Below, piece by piece: positions 14,541 through 26,215 of a stretch of DNA of 64,000 bases. The position numbers and the translations under genes were made by a program. Each line of letters begins with the position of its first letter. The stretch's first letter is position 1. The DNA comes from Nissolia schottii (taxonomy: Eukaryota > Streptophyta > Magnoliopsida > Fabales > Fabaceae). The stretch lies in NCBI GenBank assembly GCA_003254905.1, contig QANU01008832.1:123435-187434 (forward strand), read 5' to 3'. The notes below the pieces were generated by a model. The model was not told the DNA's origin. It ran no database searches and saw only the letters and a list, made by a program, of their open reading frames with translations.

Positions 14541-15699
14541 AACGGTGGTTCTCAGTGGACAACTACGGAGTGGTGGGGATCCGGTTACTCAATTATGCTT
14601 CCGGCCGTCCAGGAGATCTCTAAGTGTTCATGCATCTAGACACCCTACCAGTTATTTCTTGCCTAAGTTCCTGGGCAGCTTTATCTAATTACTATGTGAC
14701 TGGGATCTAATCTTTCTTACTAAGTTCTCGTGCTTATTAACCAGACTCGTGGTGCTACTGTGACTAGGGGTGGGAACAGGCCAGGCCAGGCCACGCCCAA
14801 CCCTTAACAGGCCAGGCCTGTTTCGTAAATTTCTGGCCTGGGCCTGGCCTGCTAACTGTTAAAGGATTTTTTTTTTAGACTGGTCTGACCTGTTTGGGAA
14901 GCCTGGCCTGGCCTGTAGCCTGACAGGCCTGCCTGATTTTTTTTATAATTAAAAACAAGCCGTGTACCTTGAGAACAAATATTTCTCTCGAGTTGTGATG
15001 GTGATTATGCTACCAGGACCAAACCAACCCTAAACCCCAACTACTCTGAATGGTCAACATCATCTTTTTAGAAAAGGATCTTTAACAACTCTAAATCTAA
15101 GTGTTATCAATAAAAGAAATAGAAAGAAGGAAATCTAAGGGGAAAGGAAATGAAACAGCTAGAGTCCATTGACCGAGTGATTTAAGGGGAAATTAGTAAG
15201 CTTCCTCCAAGAATTTTGCTACTTTGCCAAGAAATTTCCCTGAAATTAGTAAGCTTCCTGCAAGTTAGAGTCTGTTTTTTGCTTTTTTTTGTAGATCTGA
15301 GAAAAGTTAGAGTTTTACCTTGCTTGGCCGAGACGAATAGGTGCAGCAGCAAGCAGGTGTAGCAGCAGGTGCCGAGACGAGCAGGTGCAGCAGCAGCTGA
15401 GACGAGCACCAAGCGCCGGAGCCGAGACGAGCAGGACGAGCGGTGCAGCACAACAGCCGATAATATCCGTAAGTGCCGTTTGTGGCGAGCAGGAGCAAGA
15501 GACGAGCAGGAGCGCCGGAGCAAGAGACAAGCAGGAGCCGCAACAGCAGGTGCAATGTGCAGACGAGAGAGAATGCGCCGTTTGTGACTAGTGAGGCTGA
15601 GAATAAGAACAACAGCAGTTTAGGTCTTAGGGTTAGTTTTTAAAAAGCAAAATTAAAATAACATAATTATACTAATAAATATAAGTGCACATAATAATA

Positions 15700-15781
15700 C
15701 AAAAAGATCAGCTGGCCTAGTGGTTAAGGCTATCCCTGGTACCATGAAGGTCATGGGTTCGAGCCATGTGGAGGTGATATG
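15700..15781 (+). repeat. tRNA-derived SINE-like sequence
   Basis: Shows an internal Pol III promoter layout: box A-like TGGCCTAGTGGTTAAGG at 15,713-15,729 and box B-like GGGTTCGAGCC at 15,755-15,765. The spacing of about 43 bp suits a tRNA-derived SINE head. It is cut at 15,781 by the plus-strand LTR and may resume after 18,786. Clover-leaf pairing is not evident, so it is not called a tRNA gene. Confidence 0.55.
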
Positions 15782-18781
15782 TGTAACATCCCATTTTTTT
15801 AGAAAAATAAACATAAACATAAATATCAAACTAATTTTCTAATCATGATTAGAAAATAAAGATGGAAAATTATTAGGAAAAATATCATTAGGAAATAAAA
15901 CGTGTCACTGTAGGAAGTTCGGTAGACAACCAACCAGCCGCTATTCACCGATGAAATTTTCTGACGCACAAAAGGTGTCTGTGAAAATAATCCCCCGGAG
16001 AAAAAATTCACAACCACCTTTAAATATTAATACCCTTAGGTAGAGGGGAATTAGGGGATCGCGACGGTGTAAACGGAATATTTTTCGGACGACCGTGCGC
16101 GACGCACCGACACTGCGAGCGATAAAAGGCGAGCGAACCGGAACCGGGAAAGAGGAAAAATCTCGGCAGCTGGAACTGAAGAGCTGCACGGTTTGGAGCT
16201 GGGATTTTATCCAAAGATAATCCCTTAAATGGTGCTTCCAAACTCACCATCACATTACTTGTCTTACACACAAAAAACCAAACCCCATCACTAGCCATGC
16301 CTATGCCATGCTTTCTACTATTCATCCAATTTATTTAATTAATTTCCCTCACCCTCAGCTTCCCCCAAAACCGAGACTTCTTCCCAATCTTTAAGCAAAA
16401 TCTCATTTATCTCATCCTCCACAAAAAACACACTTTCATTCTCCCTCCAAAGCTCTAAGAACAACACCCTCCTTCTCACAAATTTCCCCCATTTTCCTCT
16501 CCTCAAAACCGTGAGCTACTCACAGATTCTCTCAAGTTTCTCTTGGGGAAGAGTGGCCAAAAGCTTGGAAGGCACCAAGGCTTCCACGGAGTTCATTTCA
16601 AGTCTCCCTCACCATCACAAGGTTTCTCTACCAGGTGGGTAACTCTAGTCCCTCACCTCTTCAATGGTGGTTGTTTCCTGTTATGTGTTCATGTGTGTGT
16701 ATGTTCTTATGTTTGTATATATGTTAGAACCTATGCTAGGATTTAGGGAGATGATTCTGAAGGGTCCTGTGACCTGGATTAGATATGCTTTGATAGTTAG
16801 AATATGTATGAAAAACCTCAAGGAGTAACCATGAGTAAAGGAGAAGAGAAAGGAAAGAAAACAAGCGATTCGGTTGTCAGTTTCACCCAGTGACCGTTGA
16901 TGAGTTGTTCCGCAGATATAGACCGAGAGCAGCCTAGAGAGTCGTTGAGCAGCGCCTGGGATGGTGCTGAGTGGGAGTTGTTCCGCGGAGATAGACCGAG
17001 AGCAGCCTAGAGTGGGAGTAGTTCCGCGGAGATACACTGAGAGTAGCCTGGAGTTTTAAGCGGCGCCTGGAATGGTGCTGAGTGGGAGTAGTTACGCGGA
17101 AATAGACTGAGAGTGTTGAGCGGCGCCTGTGATGGTGCTGAGTGGGAGTTGTTACGCGGAGATAGACTGAGAGTAGTTCAGAGAGTTGTTAAGCGGCACC
17201 TGGGATAGTGCTAAGTAGTTCCGCGGATAGTGACTGAGTGGGGTCTACAAAGTTGTTGATCGGACACCGGGAGAGTTTCTGAGTGGGTTCCGCGGAGGTT
17301 CCCTGGAGTTGCTGAGTGGTTCCCTGAAGATTTTTCTAAGTGGGTTCCGCGGAGGTATACTGTAGTTGCTGAGTCCACGGAGAGTGACCGAAGTGTTCAT
17401 GGAAGCCATTTTAAAGCCCATAGTCTAGCACTCAATGCTGTAATTATAATTTGTGAATGAAATATGTGAAGTATGCGCATTCCATGCATTTTATGAAAAG
17501 GAAAGTTAAAGAACTAGAAGTAATTATGAGATAAGTAAAGATTATGAATACAAGTCATAACATGCTGCAAGTACTGAAAAGAGAGGAAATTCTGAAATGC
17601 TGCTGAAAATTCTGAGGTCGTGATCATGAGAGCCAAACAACGATCCCACTTCAGGAGGTCAGAGGGACATCCTAAAGGTGGAAGCCCGCCACAGGTGGTG
17701 TCGATATGGCATCCCTGCAAGGTGTGCGGTTATCACGCCTAGCACGGTTGAAAGAGGGCAGTGCTAGGTGGGGGTACAATATCCGCCCACTGCCGAGGGG
17801 TCAGAGAGGACACGCGGCAGATGGAAGCCCACCGCAGGAAGGTCGAAAGAGGGCCTACAGTGGGGGTGCGAGGTTATTCCGTCATAGCAGGGTCGAAAAA
17901 GGGCAATGCTATGGTGGGAATAACATATATTCCGAGAGTATGTTCATTCTGCTGTGCATTATTATATGTAACTGTTATTCTGTAATTTACCGTCAAGAGA
18001 ACGCTCGAGATGGCTATGTATGTAAACATAATGTTAATAAGCACGAGAACGTAGTAAACAAGAGTAGTTCCCCCATCACCTAGTAATGTAGATAAAGCCG
18101 TTCAGAACTTAGGTCAGATAATAATCAGTAGGATGTTAGTATATTTGCACACTTAGAAATCTCTGAGCGGCCTGAAGTCCGACCTAATATGACACGGGAT
18201 CCACAGGAGCTAAAGTTATTTCCACTGAGAACATACCGTTCTCACCCCCACTGCCTTATGACTTAGGGACATATGACGACTCATACTACGAGGACGCTGA
18301 TGAGCAGACCGAGGAGCCATGAGCGGTCGTGTCAGGATGGTTGCCCAGAGATAGCTGGACACTGGGATTTTTGATCAAGGGCCTGCTGTGTAGTGTTCCA
18401 GTAGCCTTGCACTCTGATATTTTGTATTTTGGATTATGTATATGCTACTTTTGGATTATGGATATGTTCTTTGTACTTACTTATTGTAATTATAATTACA
18501 TGATCTTTTGATGGACCAAATGTATGTATATGTTATGCCTTATCAATATATTGTTATCCGCTAAGTCCAAAGGCGTTACCGCTTGTTATACTTGTTCTTT
18601 CCGACGCATGGCTCTATTTTTGTAATTAATCAATGCAAATGAAAAGTTTAAAATCGGTCCTTATTTTCTTAATCAACTATTTTTGAAATTAACTATGGAC
18701 TAAGGTATTCCCACCAGGTAGCAAATAACCTGGTGAGCTTTGCATACGACTTAAGCGTATGCGGTTAGCTAGGGTGTTTCA
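15782..18781 (+). mobile_element. Solo LTR of family X, plus strand, 3.0 kb
   Basis: Starts TGTAACATCCC and ends CTAGGGTGTTTCA, with a perfect 5-bp target duplication ATATG (15,777-15,781 and 18,782-18,786). The length is 3,000 bp. No gag-pol is present, so it is an LTR left by recombination. The middle has imperfect tandem units of about 75 bp ('ttccgcggagatagaccgagag', 'gcgcctgggatggtgctgagtg') at about 16,890-17,400, and a second repeat set around 'gtcgaaagagggc' at 17,740-17,930. It is the same family as the minus-strand LTR in which it is indirectly embedded. Confidence 0.8.
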
Positions 18782-20162
18782 ATATGGGTTTATAATTTTT
18801 AATAAACCTATGCCTTTACAAGTAAACTGGCCCAGGCTGGCCTGACAGGCCCAACAGGCTTTTATAGTAGCCTGGGCCTGACATGTTTCGTGAAATAGGC
18901 TTTAAAAAAGGCACTGGGCCTGGCCTTTTTGCCAAACAGGCCAGGCCAGGCCCTGACAGGGTATTAATATTTAAAGGTGTTTGTGAATTTTTCTCCGGGG
19001 GAACATTTTCACAGACACCTTTTTGGGCGCTAGAAAATTTCATCGGCGAACAGTGGCTGTTCGGTTGTCTGCCGAACTTCCTTCCGCAACACGTTTTCTT
19101 TCCTAGGGATATTCTACCTAATAATTTCCCATCTTTATTCTCTAATCATGATTAGAAAATTAATTTGGTATTTATGTTTACGATTATTTCTCTAAGGAAA
19201 AATCGGGATGTTACAACTTCCACCGCCTCTCCTCTTCCTCTTCCTCAACCTCACTTTCTCCTCTTCTTTCTTCTTCCTCTCCTCTCAAACTCAAAGCCTC
19301 TCAACACCACCACCACCACCAACAACGCTTTCAAACCGTAGCTTCCTCCACTCTCTGCTCCGACACCTTCTCCTCTCCACCCCCTCGCCCGTGGTCTGAG
19401 TGGTCCCACTTCCTTTCCTACATCTCCTCCACCGTATACCGCCGCCCTCTGCCCTTTTTGCCATAACCAATCACAGAAATGAACAAAGAAATGAACAAAT
19501 CAACCTGAATAAAAAAACACCAATCATAGAAAAAACCCTTCAAAGAGACCCTGATTAAGGGTTGTGGATGATAGTTGATACCTTGATTTTTCTGGCTTTT
19601 TTTTTTAATTATAACTTTTGGCTGAATCAGAAGCCAAAAGTTCTGGTTTCGTGGTCCTTGGGAGTTGAGATTCATTTTTCCCTGGGTAGCCCAAATACCT
19701 CAGTGAATGTGCAGCGTGGTTGTGGGGGAGAGGAGCAAAGGTTTGTGGGGAAGACAACAACAATTTGGGGGTGAACCGAATGGGGAAGACGACGAAGAGG
19801 AGCAGAGGAGAAGAGGTTTTCAACCCTAACACGACAGAGTGGGTAGATTTGGGGGAAAGGGAGTTGGGTCAGTAGGGAAAAGGATTTTTTTTTTAATTTT
19901 TAAATCAATCCGGGTCGGATCCATTTTATTCTGGTTGGGTCATGGGTAAAAAAATTTAATCCCGGGTTATGCCACTTGGCGAGTCCACGTGACAGGCCAT
20001 GTCAGCGACGTTAACTGCCACGTCATCACCGTCAACCCCTAAACATCCACAGGACCAAAACCAAACTTATAAATTTTACAGGGACTAAAAATTTCACTGA
20101 GGGACTAAACCCAAACTTTCTAATGTTACAGGGACTAAAAACTTAATTAACCTTTTATTCTT

Positions 20163-20532
20163 TTAATTTTGATTTGTGCAGCGTTTGGTTATTAGTTTAT
20201 GCATGTCATGACAAAACTTACAACGTCCTATAGCCGACATGCAATACTTAAATATATGTTGAAACAGAAAATAATTCCTCAGAAGGAAAAGTGTTCAAGT
20301 GTTAAAATTCCAATATATACTTAGAATATTCCTCAAGGTCAAATTACCAAGATACTAATAACAGTTTTCAGACCTAAAATAAACATAAAATGTAGGCCCG
20401 ACGATTATTCTTTTTATGAAATACACAAAGGCACACTTAGAGTATATAAGTGAGCATAAATATGAAGTTGATTAGTGTGTCAAGAAGCCTAGATCTTTGG
20501 TTAATATTTTGGATTGTTTTGTTGTAACACGC

Positions 20533-20568
<36 letters not shown>

Positions 20569-21069
20569 GCATAGCTATCTAGCGGACTTAATTTTGGACT
20601 GAATCGTCTAGCTTTTTGCTGTTGCAATGTGTTAATCAAGACTAATCTCTCTCGATTCATGTTTCATATGCAATAAATTGAATTTTAATGTTGCAGGAAA
20701 AAACAGGACCACGATCAAGAAAAGAAAGACTGCAACTCTGTTTGATTACGCTTGTCTGACTCACTCTCTCTCCAAAAAACACACGAGATTACACGTCACG
20801 CCGCTTTGCTATTGACCCAAATGGATAAGAACGAACGGTGGCATTCCCTCTCAAATTTTGTTTCTATATATATACATTCCACTTGCTCGTTTTGATTGGC
20901 ATCAATTGCAGTGCATTTTCTTTATCGACATCCCTAATTCCTTATCGTTGATCTGTTCTTCAAAGGAGACCCAACTATTCTAGGGTTACCCCCCATCTCA
21001 TCAAATCAACTTGCCCCAATTGACCCCATTCCCATTCACATTCAAAGCTTGATTCTTTACGAATTGACA
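20163..21069 (+). promoter_or_regulatory. J8 upstream region
   Basis: Spacer between the transposon nest and the DnaJ gene. It has a TATATATATA run at 20,865-20,874, about 195 bp before the start codon, which is a plausible TATA region, and an (ATT)n microsatellite at about 20,532-20,568. No coding sequence. Confidence 0.4.
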
Positions 21070-21834
21070 ATGGCTGCTGCTGGGGTTATCGGTGGTAATT
21101 CATGGATGCAATGTAGAGGTAGAGAAAGGAAGCAGAAGAAGAGGGTTCAGATTTGTTGCTCCTCTTCTTTTTCATTGACTGATTCTTATAAGACCTTAAG
21201 AATCCAACCGGGTGCCTCTCAATTTGAGGTTAAGAAGGCCTTCAGACAGCTCGCTCTCCAGGTTTGTTTCATTCGTAATCAATGGTTCTTTTAATATTTA
21301 ATCTTTCAAATTTGATTATTGGATTCATTTGGGCTAATATTTGTTGTTTGGTGATTCGTTGCGTTTCAGTACCATCCAGATGTATGCAGAGGGAGCAAAT
21401 GCGGTGTGCAGTTTCACCAAATCAACGAGGCTTATGATGTGCGTGCATTTTATTTTTAACCAAAAGAAACATATGTAGGTTTGGTTGACATTATTGGTAT
21501 TACTATGACATGAGGGAGGCTCTTTGGAATGGAATGGAATGGAATGGAATGATTGATTGGAATAATTATGCTGAGCTCTTAAATTGGGATTACTAGTATT
21601 TTTCAAAAGGCGATTATCTTATCGGGATTTCGATGTTTCTTATGTGGAATGCAGATTGTAATGGCCAATTTGAGAGAAGAATTCAAAGCAGCCGAAATGT
21701 ACGAGGCAGTTGAACATGACGAAGAGCCAATGGTGGGAGTGAATGAACAAGATTGGGACTTGTGGGAAGAGTGGATGGGATGGGAAGGAGCAGGAATCCG
21801 TGACTACTCATCCCACATTAATCCTTACATTTGA
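21070..21834 (+). CDS. J8: Chloroplast J-domain protein, J8 (DJC) type
   Basis: Small plastid co-chaperone expected to stimulate stromal Hsp70. Three exons (21,070-21,261, 21,370-21,438, 21,655-21,834) join in phase 0 into 146 residues. The first ATG has A at -3 and G at +4. Residues 1-35 are Ser- and basic-rich, like a transit peptide. The J-domain follows: [20 protein letters not shown], then YHPDVC, so the catalytic HPD is split onto exon 2 just after the intron. The tail [20 protein letters not shown] is typical of the J8 subgroup, which lacks the Gly/Phe and zinc domains of full DnaJ. Arabidopsis J8 supports photosynthetic stability under light stress; the same role here is inference. 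Confidence 0.92.
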
Positions 21835-23055
21835 AACTTTTTAAGTCATCATTGATCGATTCATCATGTATTAGTTTAAGTTAAACCCCCTTGTCCCTGC
21901 TAAAAGTGTCTCTGTACATACCTTGTCCTCTGCATATTTGGGAAAAGACTAGATGTTAACATTACAAATGATATCTTAACGTTACAAATTATTTTTCCTG
22001 ATCTTATATCTACTATTAGGGACATCAAGAGTATTTTAAGGAGGGAGCGGAATAATTTTCCTTTCTCTCTAAGGTAAAAAAAGGTGGGTGAGTGTCCATC
22101 TGTAGATCAATAATCAAAATGAGGTTCCCATAAGAAGGATATGTGTTCCTACTTCAAGGTGAATTGCTCACTAACTTTTTCTATTTCGTAATGGAAAAAA
22201 TTTAGGGTGAGACATAGAAAGCTTCTGGACTGAAAGAACTCTTACAAGTGGGGGTCTCAAACTTTTGACGTATCATATGTGAGATCTTGTCTTGCTGCAT
22301 TGGACTAACTCTGTGGTTATTCATCAACTCTTTAAACACAAGCCTCTGTAACTTAATTGACATGATGATTCTATTGAATTTTATTGAATGATTATACATG
22401 TAAAAATATTATATTTTTCATTTAAAGTAGCGTATTTTTTGGATGCATTAAATTTAAGTAAGTAAGACGTCTCTTGTACGGTTGTACCCTTATGAAGTAT
22501 AACCCAAACCTTAGTCAAATGAGTAAAGCAAACCCAAGCACATCATTTTTGTTAATGATTCAATGTATTGTATGAATAAACTTATAAAATATAGTTTTAA
22601 AGTTTATTTTAGAGAAAGGTTTATATTTTACATTTAGATATGAGATGAGATTATTTATATATACGAAAAGTCATACATACTAAAAATTACTTATCTTGCG
22701 CTTATCTAAAAAATTAATGTTAGAATCTGCACTTGATATATTAATTATTTCATAGCGAGGGGGAAAATGTCTTACTCTATTAGTATATGGTAATTAAACC
22801 CATTTAAATTTGAGACCTGAGGAGGAGGCTCAAAAATGGAGGCTGTGATTATAATGAGAGAGGGCTTGAGTGTGGGGATCTCAATCACGTTTTTGATGAT
22901 TCACATTGCTTAAGCTCAGAAACTTGATGGTGCCATCGAAACTCCAAAGATGGTTTCGATTTTGGTATATCCTCTTCTCCATCGCCTCTTCACTGCAACA
23001 AAATTTAAATTTGATATAACATATAATATTTTATTTACATAGTATAATTTTGAAT
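21835..23055. other. Intergenic, J8 3' side
   Basis: No gene recognised. It includes the J8 3' UTR (to about 21,950). The segment at 22,830-22,985 has a short frame containing AQKLDGAIETPK-like residues but a stop interrupts it and it matches no family I know. Confidence 0.4.
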
Positions 23056-23835
23056 AGACGCCAAATTAGTCTTTCTTAAATTTTGTGTCAGTTAAACTAA
23101 TCTCTCTTGTACCAGAGAGGTACGTTTCGGATCCTGGAACTCCATGGAGGATGATGGTCGGCCGGGGCGGGTAACTGCAAGGACTCCGATGCCTAAGTCA
23201 GTAAAGAGTTGAAGTGTGGGTGTAAAGTATGGGTCTAGAGTCCGAGAGCGTACCTGGCTGGCTGACCCTGTTTATATACCTGGATGGTGTCCGTGATTTC
23301 CTCAATCCCGCGAATATCCTTCCTATTTTGCCTCCGGGGATCGCGGCGTGATGCCCGCTGGTGAGAGTCCATCACTGGGAGTGATGATAGCTGGTCAGTT
23401 TGGGGTCGGCTCGGGTTACGCTGGCTCTCTCGGGCCTTTCCGCGGGTATGGGCCATTATCTTCTAGTTGGACTGCGCTGTGGGCCGATCGCGGGTGTTTC
23501 GCGGAATGGGCCTTTGAGGTCCAATCCGTAACATCTCTAAAAATAAATAGAAAATAGGTCTACTAAATTAAAATGTATGACCATTAAACAGTTTAAACTA
23601 ATCCCTAATAAAAAAATATATAAGACAAATTAGTCCATAACTTTTCATTTCATCAAAGATCAATTTAAATTGTTTATAGATATTTAGAGACCATTTTGTC
23701 TTATTTTTATTTGAGATGAATTTAAATTATTTATTAATAACAAAATTAATATGTCTTGTGTTTGGACTTGACAAAAATTTGTGAACTGATTAACTTGACT
23801 GACACAAAATTTAATAGAGACAAATTTAAAAAATA
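23056..23835. mobile_element. TIR element split by a solo LTR
   Basis: The sequence 'ttaaattttgtgtcagttaa' at about 23,075 recurs as its near-complement (ttgactgacacaaaatttaa) at about 23,792-23,811, with flanking 'caaattagtct' and 'agagacaaattt' also paired. This is an inverted-repeat element of unknown superfamily. Most of its central length is the 426-bp solo LTR. Exact ends are not resolved. Confidence 0.5.
23108..23533 (-). mobile_element. Solo LTR, 426 bp
   Basis: On the minus strand it starts TGTTACGGATTGGACC and ends CTCTGGTACA, with a perfect TCTCT duplication at 23,103-23,107 and 23,534-23,538. A TATATAAA box sits in the middle. It is GC-richer than the AT-rich surroundings. It shares the 'ttactgacttaggc(a/g)tcggagt' block and the GGTACA end with the LTR at 9652-10,019. 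Confidence 0.8.
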
Positions 23836-24408
23836 TTATGTAATTTTTAATAAATTAAACATTAAACATTTTAATAACATTTGTCTAAATGTTCATAAAA
23901 ATTTCAAATAATAATTATAATTTAAGATTAATTTCTATACATTAAAATGTTTAAAATTTTGCCACTCTCGTTCAATTACATACTACTAGCACTTAAGCAA
24001 ATATGGTTTAATTTTAGGCTCATTGTTTTAAAAATCTCCCAAACAAACCGTAACAGTGCGCTCCCATTTTAAAAACAAACCGTAACCATAACCATAAACC
24101 ATATATAATTCATCACAGTGCGCTCCCATATAATTTTCCATTCCCAAAGACCAAAATCAATTTAATGGCACTAGGAGCAAAAATGGTTATCTTTTGTCAC
24201 TTATAATCTTAAATGGTTATCTTTTGTCACTTATAATCTTGATTATGGTAATAAATTCTTATATAAGGAAAATTGCACAAAATTCTTATATAAGGAAAAT
24301 TGCACATTCATATAAAATTGCATATAATAAAATACATGAGTTAAAATATTGTTACATAAGTTTTTATACAAAGCCAACAAAAACCCTTAATAAAAACTAA
24401 CAAAGCCA
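23836..24408. other. AT-rich spacer with a short tandem duplication
   Basis: About 24,185-24,240 holds two direct copies of 'cttaaatggttatcttttgt' with its continuation, and 24,250-24,307 holds two copies of 'attcttatataaggaaaatt'. A phrase 'cagtgcgctcccat' occurs twice near 24,053 and 24,117. No gene. Confidence 0.5.
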
Positions 24409-24486
24409 CTAATGCTGAGCATCAAAGTGTGGCGGCATTCTAGGATGAGGATCAGACGGCCTAGGATAAGGATCAATTGACGTGCT

Positions 24487-26048
24487 TGATAAGTGCCCAA
24501 TTTACCCAATTTTGACCTATTAAAATGACACTTATTTGCTTATGTTTTAAAGAATTATCTAACTTAAATCCCCATTTTGTGTAGGTTTATAATATATTTT
24601 GAAGAATGGATGCATGCATAATTAATTAAGAAGAATCCCATAAAGAATGGAGCAAAAGGGCAAAAGCAGAAAAAGAAGCAAAATGATGACATCAAGCATG
24701 GACCGCTCAGCGGTGACCACGGATCGCTCAGCGCACTAAAGACAAAGGCTGAGCGGTGAACCCTTGGCCGTTCAGCGGTTGCACCCTCGGAGCCACTTCC
24801 AGCCGCGCATTTAATGCGCCAGCTGGAGCCAACTGGATGGCTGCGCCGCCCTGTAAAAAGCTGCCGGAGCATTTATTACTCCGCGTGAAATGATTACACC
24901 GTTCAGCGATTTTGCACCGCCGCTCAGCGATAAAGCCCTAACCGCTCAGCGGTGGTACCTGTACCGCTGAGCGAAGGCACCCAAACTTCGCCTATAAATA
25001 GGAGGGCCGAGGCACTCATTTGGGACATCCCTTCCCCCATAAAAAACTTCATTCTTTTACATTTCTTTTGTACTTCAAAGCATAGTTTAGTTTAGCAACA
25101 AAGAGGAGGCCGGTGAAGGAGCCGGGAGATCGAAGAAGCTCGGTGGAGCCGCTGTCATGATAGCGTGGTGACGTGTCATGGTAAGCGTTTAAACCTTGCC
25201 TCTGAGATTCTTTTGTAAGATGGATTTGTAATCCTCTTGTTGTTGGGATTTTGGTCATTATTGTAGTATAATTGTATCCATGTAACTTTTGCATATGAAT
25301 TTATCAGTTTCTATTGATTCACTTGAATGATTTTATGCTTAATGCTAGCTTTTGTTTAGTGTTTTGATTCTTGATTTGGGACTTATTTGTATGAACGAAA
25401 GTCATACTAATTAGGTCATAACCAAGTTAAAATCAATGTCGCTATGCTAACCTAGATTCTAGACTTGAAAGTTGTGAACGAAAGTTACAATCATTAGAGT
25501 CAGATCTAAATCATTTCATCTAATCTTGTTACCGTAATTGGAAAAAAGGTTAGCCGTTTTAACATCTGGAATAATGCTGGCATACTTTGTTAAGCTTGTG
25601 TGCGAAAGTGACAGTTTAACAAAGGAAACTTGTGATCTTTTCATGTGCGAAAGCAATGATAAGTTAAGAACTGGTGGCGGGCAATCAATAAAATGATAAT
25701 TCTATGTACTAAGTAACTAGATGCATGAAACTATGATATGATTCAATTCCCAACAAGCTTCCGGATCTACCTCTGATTTGTTGCCTGTTTACTCTTATGT
25801 TGTTTATTTACTTATTTATTTATCTAAATATCAAATCATCAAATCCTTCACTTTATTGTTTAATTAACTAAACTCAAGAACGGTATTTTTGCAACTCTCT
25901 GTGGATTTGATTATACCCGACTATATTGCAATTGGATCCCTTGTGGATCTGAAAGCTGTAAAGAAGGATATTATTTTGAAATAACTGAAAGTTCAAACTA
26001 AGCGTCTGACGAACGCTTTGAACCAAAATGCACATTTGGCTTTCATCA
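24487..26048 (+). mobile_element. Solo LTR, 1,562 bp, inside the PMD gene
   Basis: Starts TGATAAGTGCCCAATTTACC and ends GGCTTTCATCA, with flanking GTGCT (24,482-24,486) and GTGCC (26,049-26,053), 4 of 5 identical. The region 24,695-24,975 repeats a 'ccgctcagcggt' motif in both orientations. PMD coding sequence resumes on both sides, which independently supports the boundaries. Orientation is by the TG...CA ends only and is not certain. Confidence 0.75.
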
Positions 26049-26084
26049 GTGCCAGCCTATAATGGATAAGTATATGGGGGCGGG

Positions 26085-26215
26085 TAAGGATACACTAATG
26101 AGGGGTAAGAATGTGGTGGTGGTGGTGGTGATAGGTAAGGGTGTGATGGTGGTGGGTAAGGGTAAAGGTAAGGGTAAGGGTATGGATATAGAGCAACTAA
26201 TGGCTGAGATGATGG
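26085..26215 (-). repeat. Low-complexity GGT/GGTAAG run coding a Pro/Tyr-rich tail
   Basis: Runs of 'ggtggtggt' and 'gggtaagggtaa'. On the minus strand they read as Pro-, Tyr- and Thr-rich repeats in the PMD C-terminal exon. Confidence 0.6.

Larger units (their letters stand above)
14765..18958. mobile_element. GGCCAGGCC-rich hAT-like element, remnant
   Basis: The left end TAGGGGTGGGAACAGGCC resembles hAT termini and is followed by many GGCCTGGCC-type sub-terminal motifs (14,775-14,935). The opposite end (about 18,822-18,958) has the inverted motif set but lacks the outermost terminus, so the boundary is approximate and no target duplication can be stated. Its inside includes a (gagacgagcaggtgcagcag)-type run at about 15,330-15,560, a SINE-like sequence and the plus-strand solo LTR. 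Confidence 0.5.
13387..19216 (-). mobile_element. Solo LTR of family X, minus strand, split by later insertions
   Basis: On the minus strand it begins TGTAACATCCCGA at 19,216 and ends CCTAGGGTGTTACA at 13,387. A perfect 5-bp target duplication ACTTC lies outside both ends (13,382-13,386 and 19,217-19,221). Its outer parts (about 18,958-19,216 and 13,387 to about 14,763) match the two ends of the plus-strand LTR at 15,782-18,781. The central part of the LTR is missing, replaced by a GGCCAGGCC-rich element. TG...CA ends, 5-bp duplication and TGTAACATCCC termini indicate an LTR retrotransposon, probably Ty3/gypsy. Confidence 0.75.
12970..20153. mobile_element. Long-TIR (Mutator-like) element, outer shell of the nest
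   Basis: Termini of about 145 bp are inverted repeats of each other (12,970 to about 13,115 and about 20,005-20,153), both starting GGTTAATTAAGTTTTTAG and sharing 'tagtccctcagtgaaattt'. The flanks carry a matching TTTATTCTT (12,961-12,969 and 20,154-20,162); the match can be read as 9 or 10 bp. Long TIRs and a 9-bp duplication fit a MULE. Its own body is about 13,116-13,386 plus 19,217-20,004 and is split by an LTR insertion. A CT-rich stretch with 'cctctcaaa(c/t)tcaaagcctc' occurs on both sides (about 13,240-13,330 and 19,212-19,310). No transposase is seen. Confidence 0.75.

Noticed and set aside
15182..15612. Overlapping Ser/Leu/Ala-rich frames on both strands
   Set aside because: Products of the 'gagacgagcagg' repeat run; no conserved residues.
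15713..15765. Possible tRNA gene
   Set aside because: Box A and B are present but no acceptor or anticodon stem pairs properly; it fits a SINE head better.
22830..22985. Possible small secreted or arabinogalactan peptide gene
   Set aside because: The hydrophobic run is followed by an in-frame stop and no Pro/Ala/Ser core is present.
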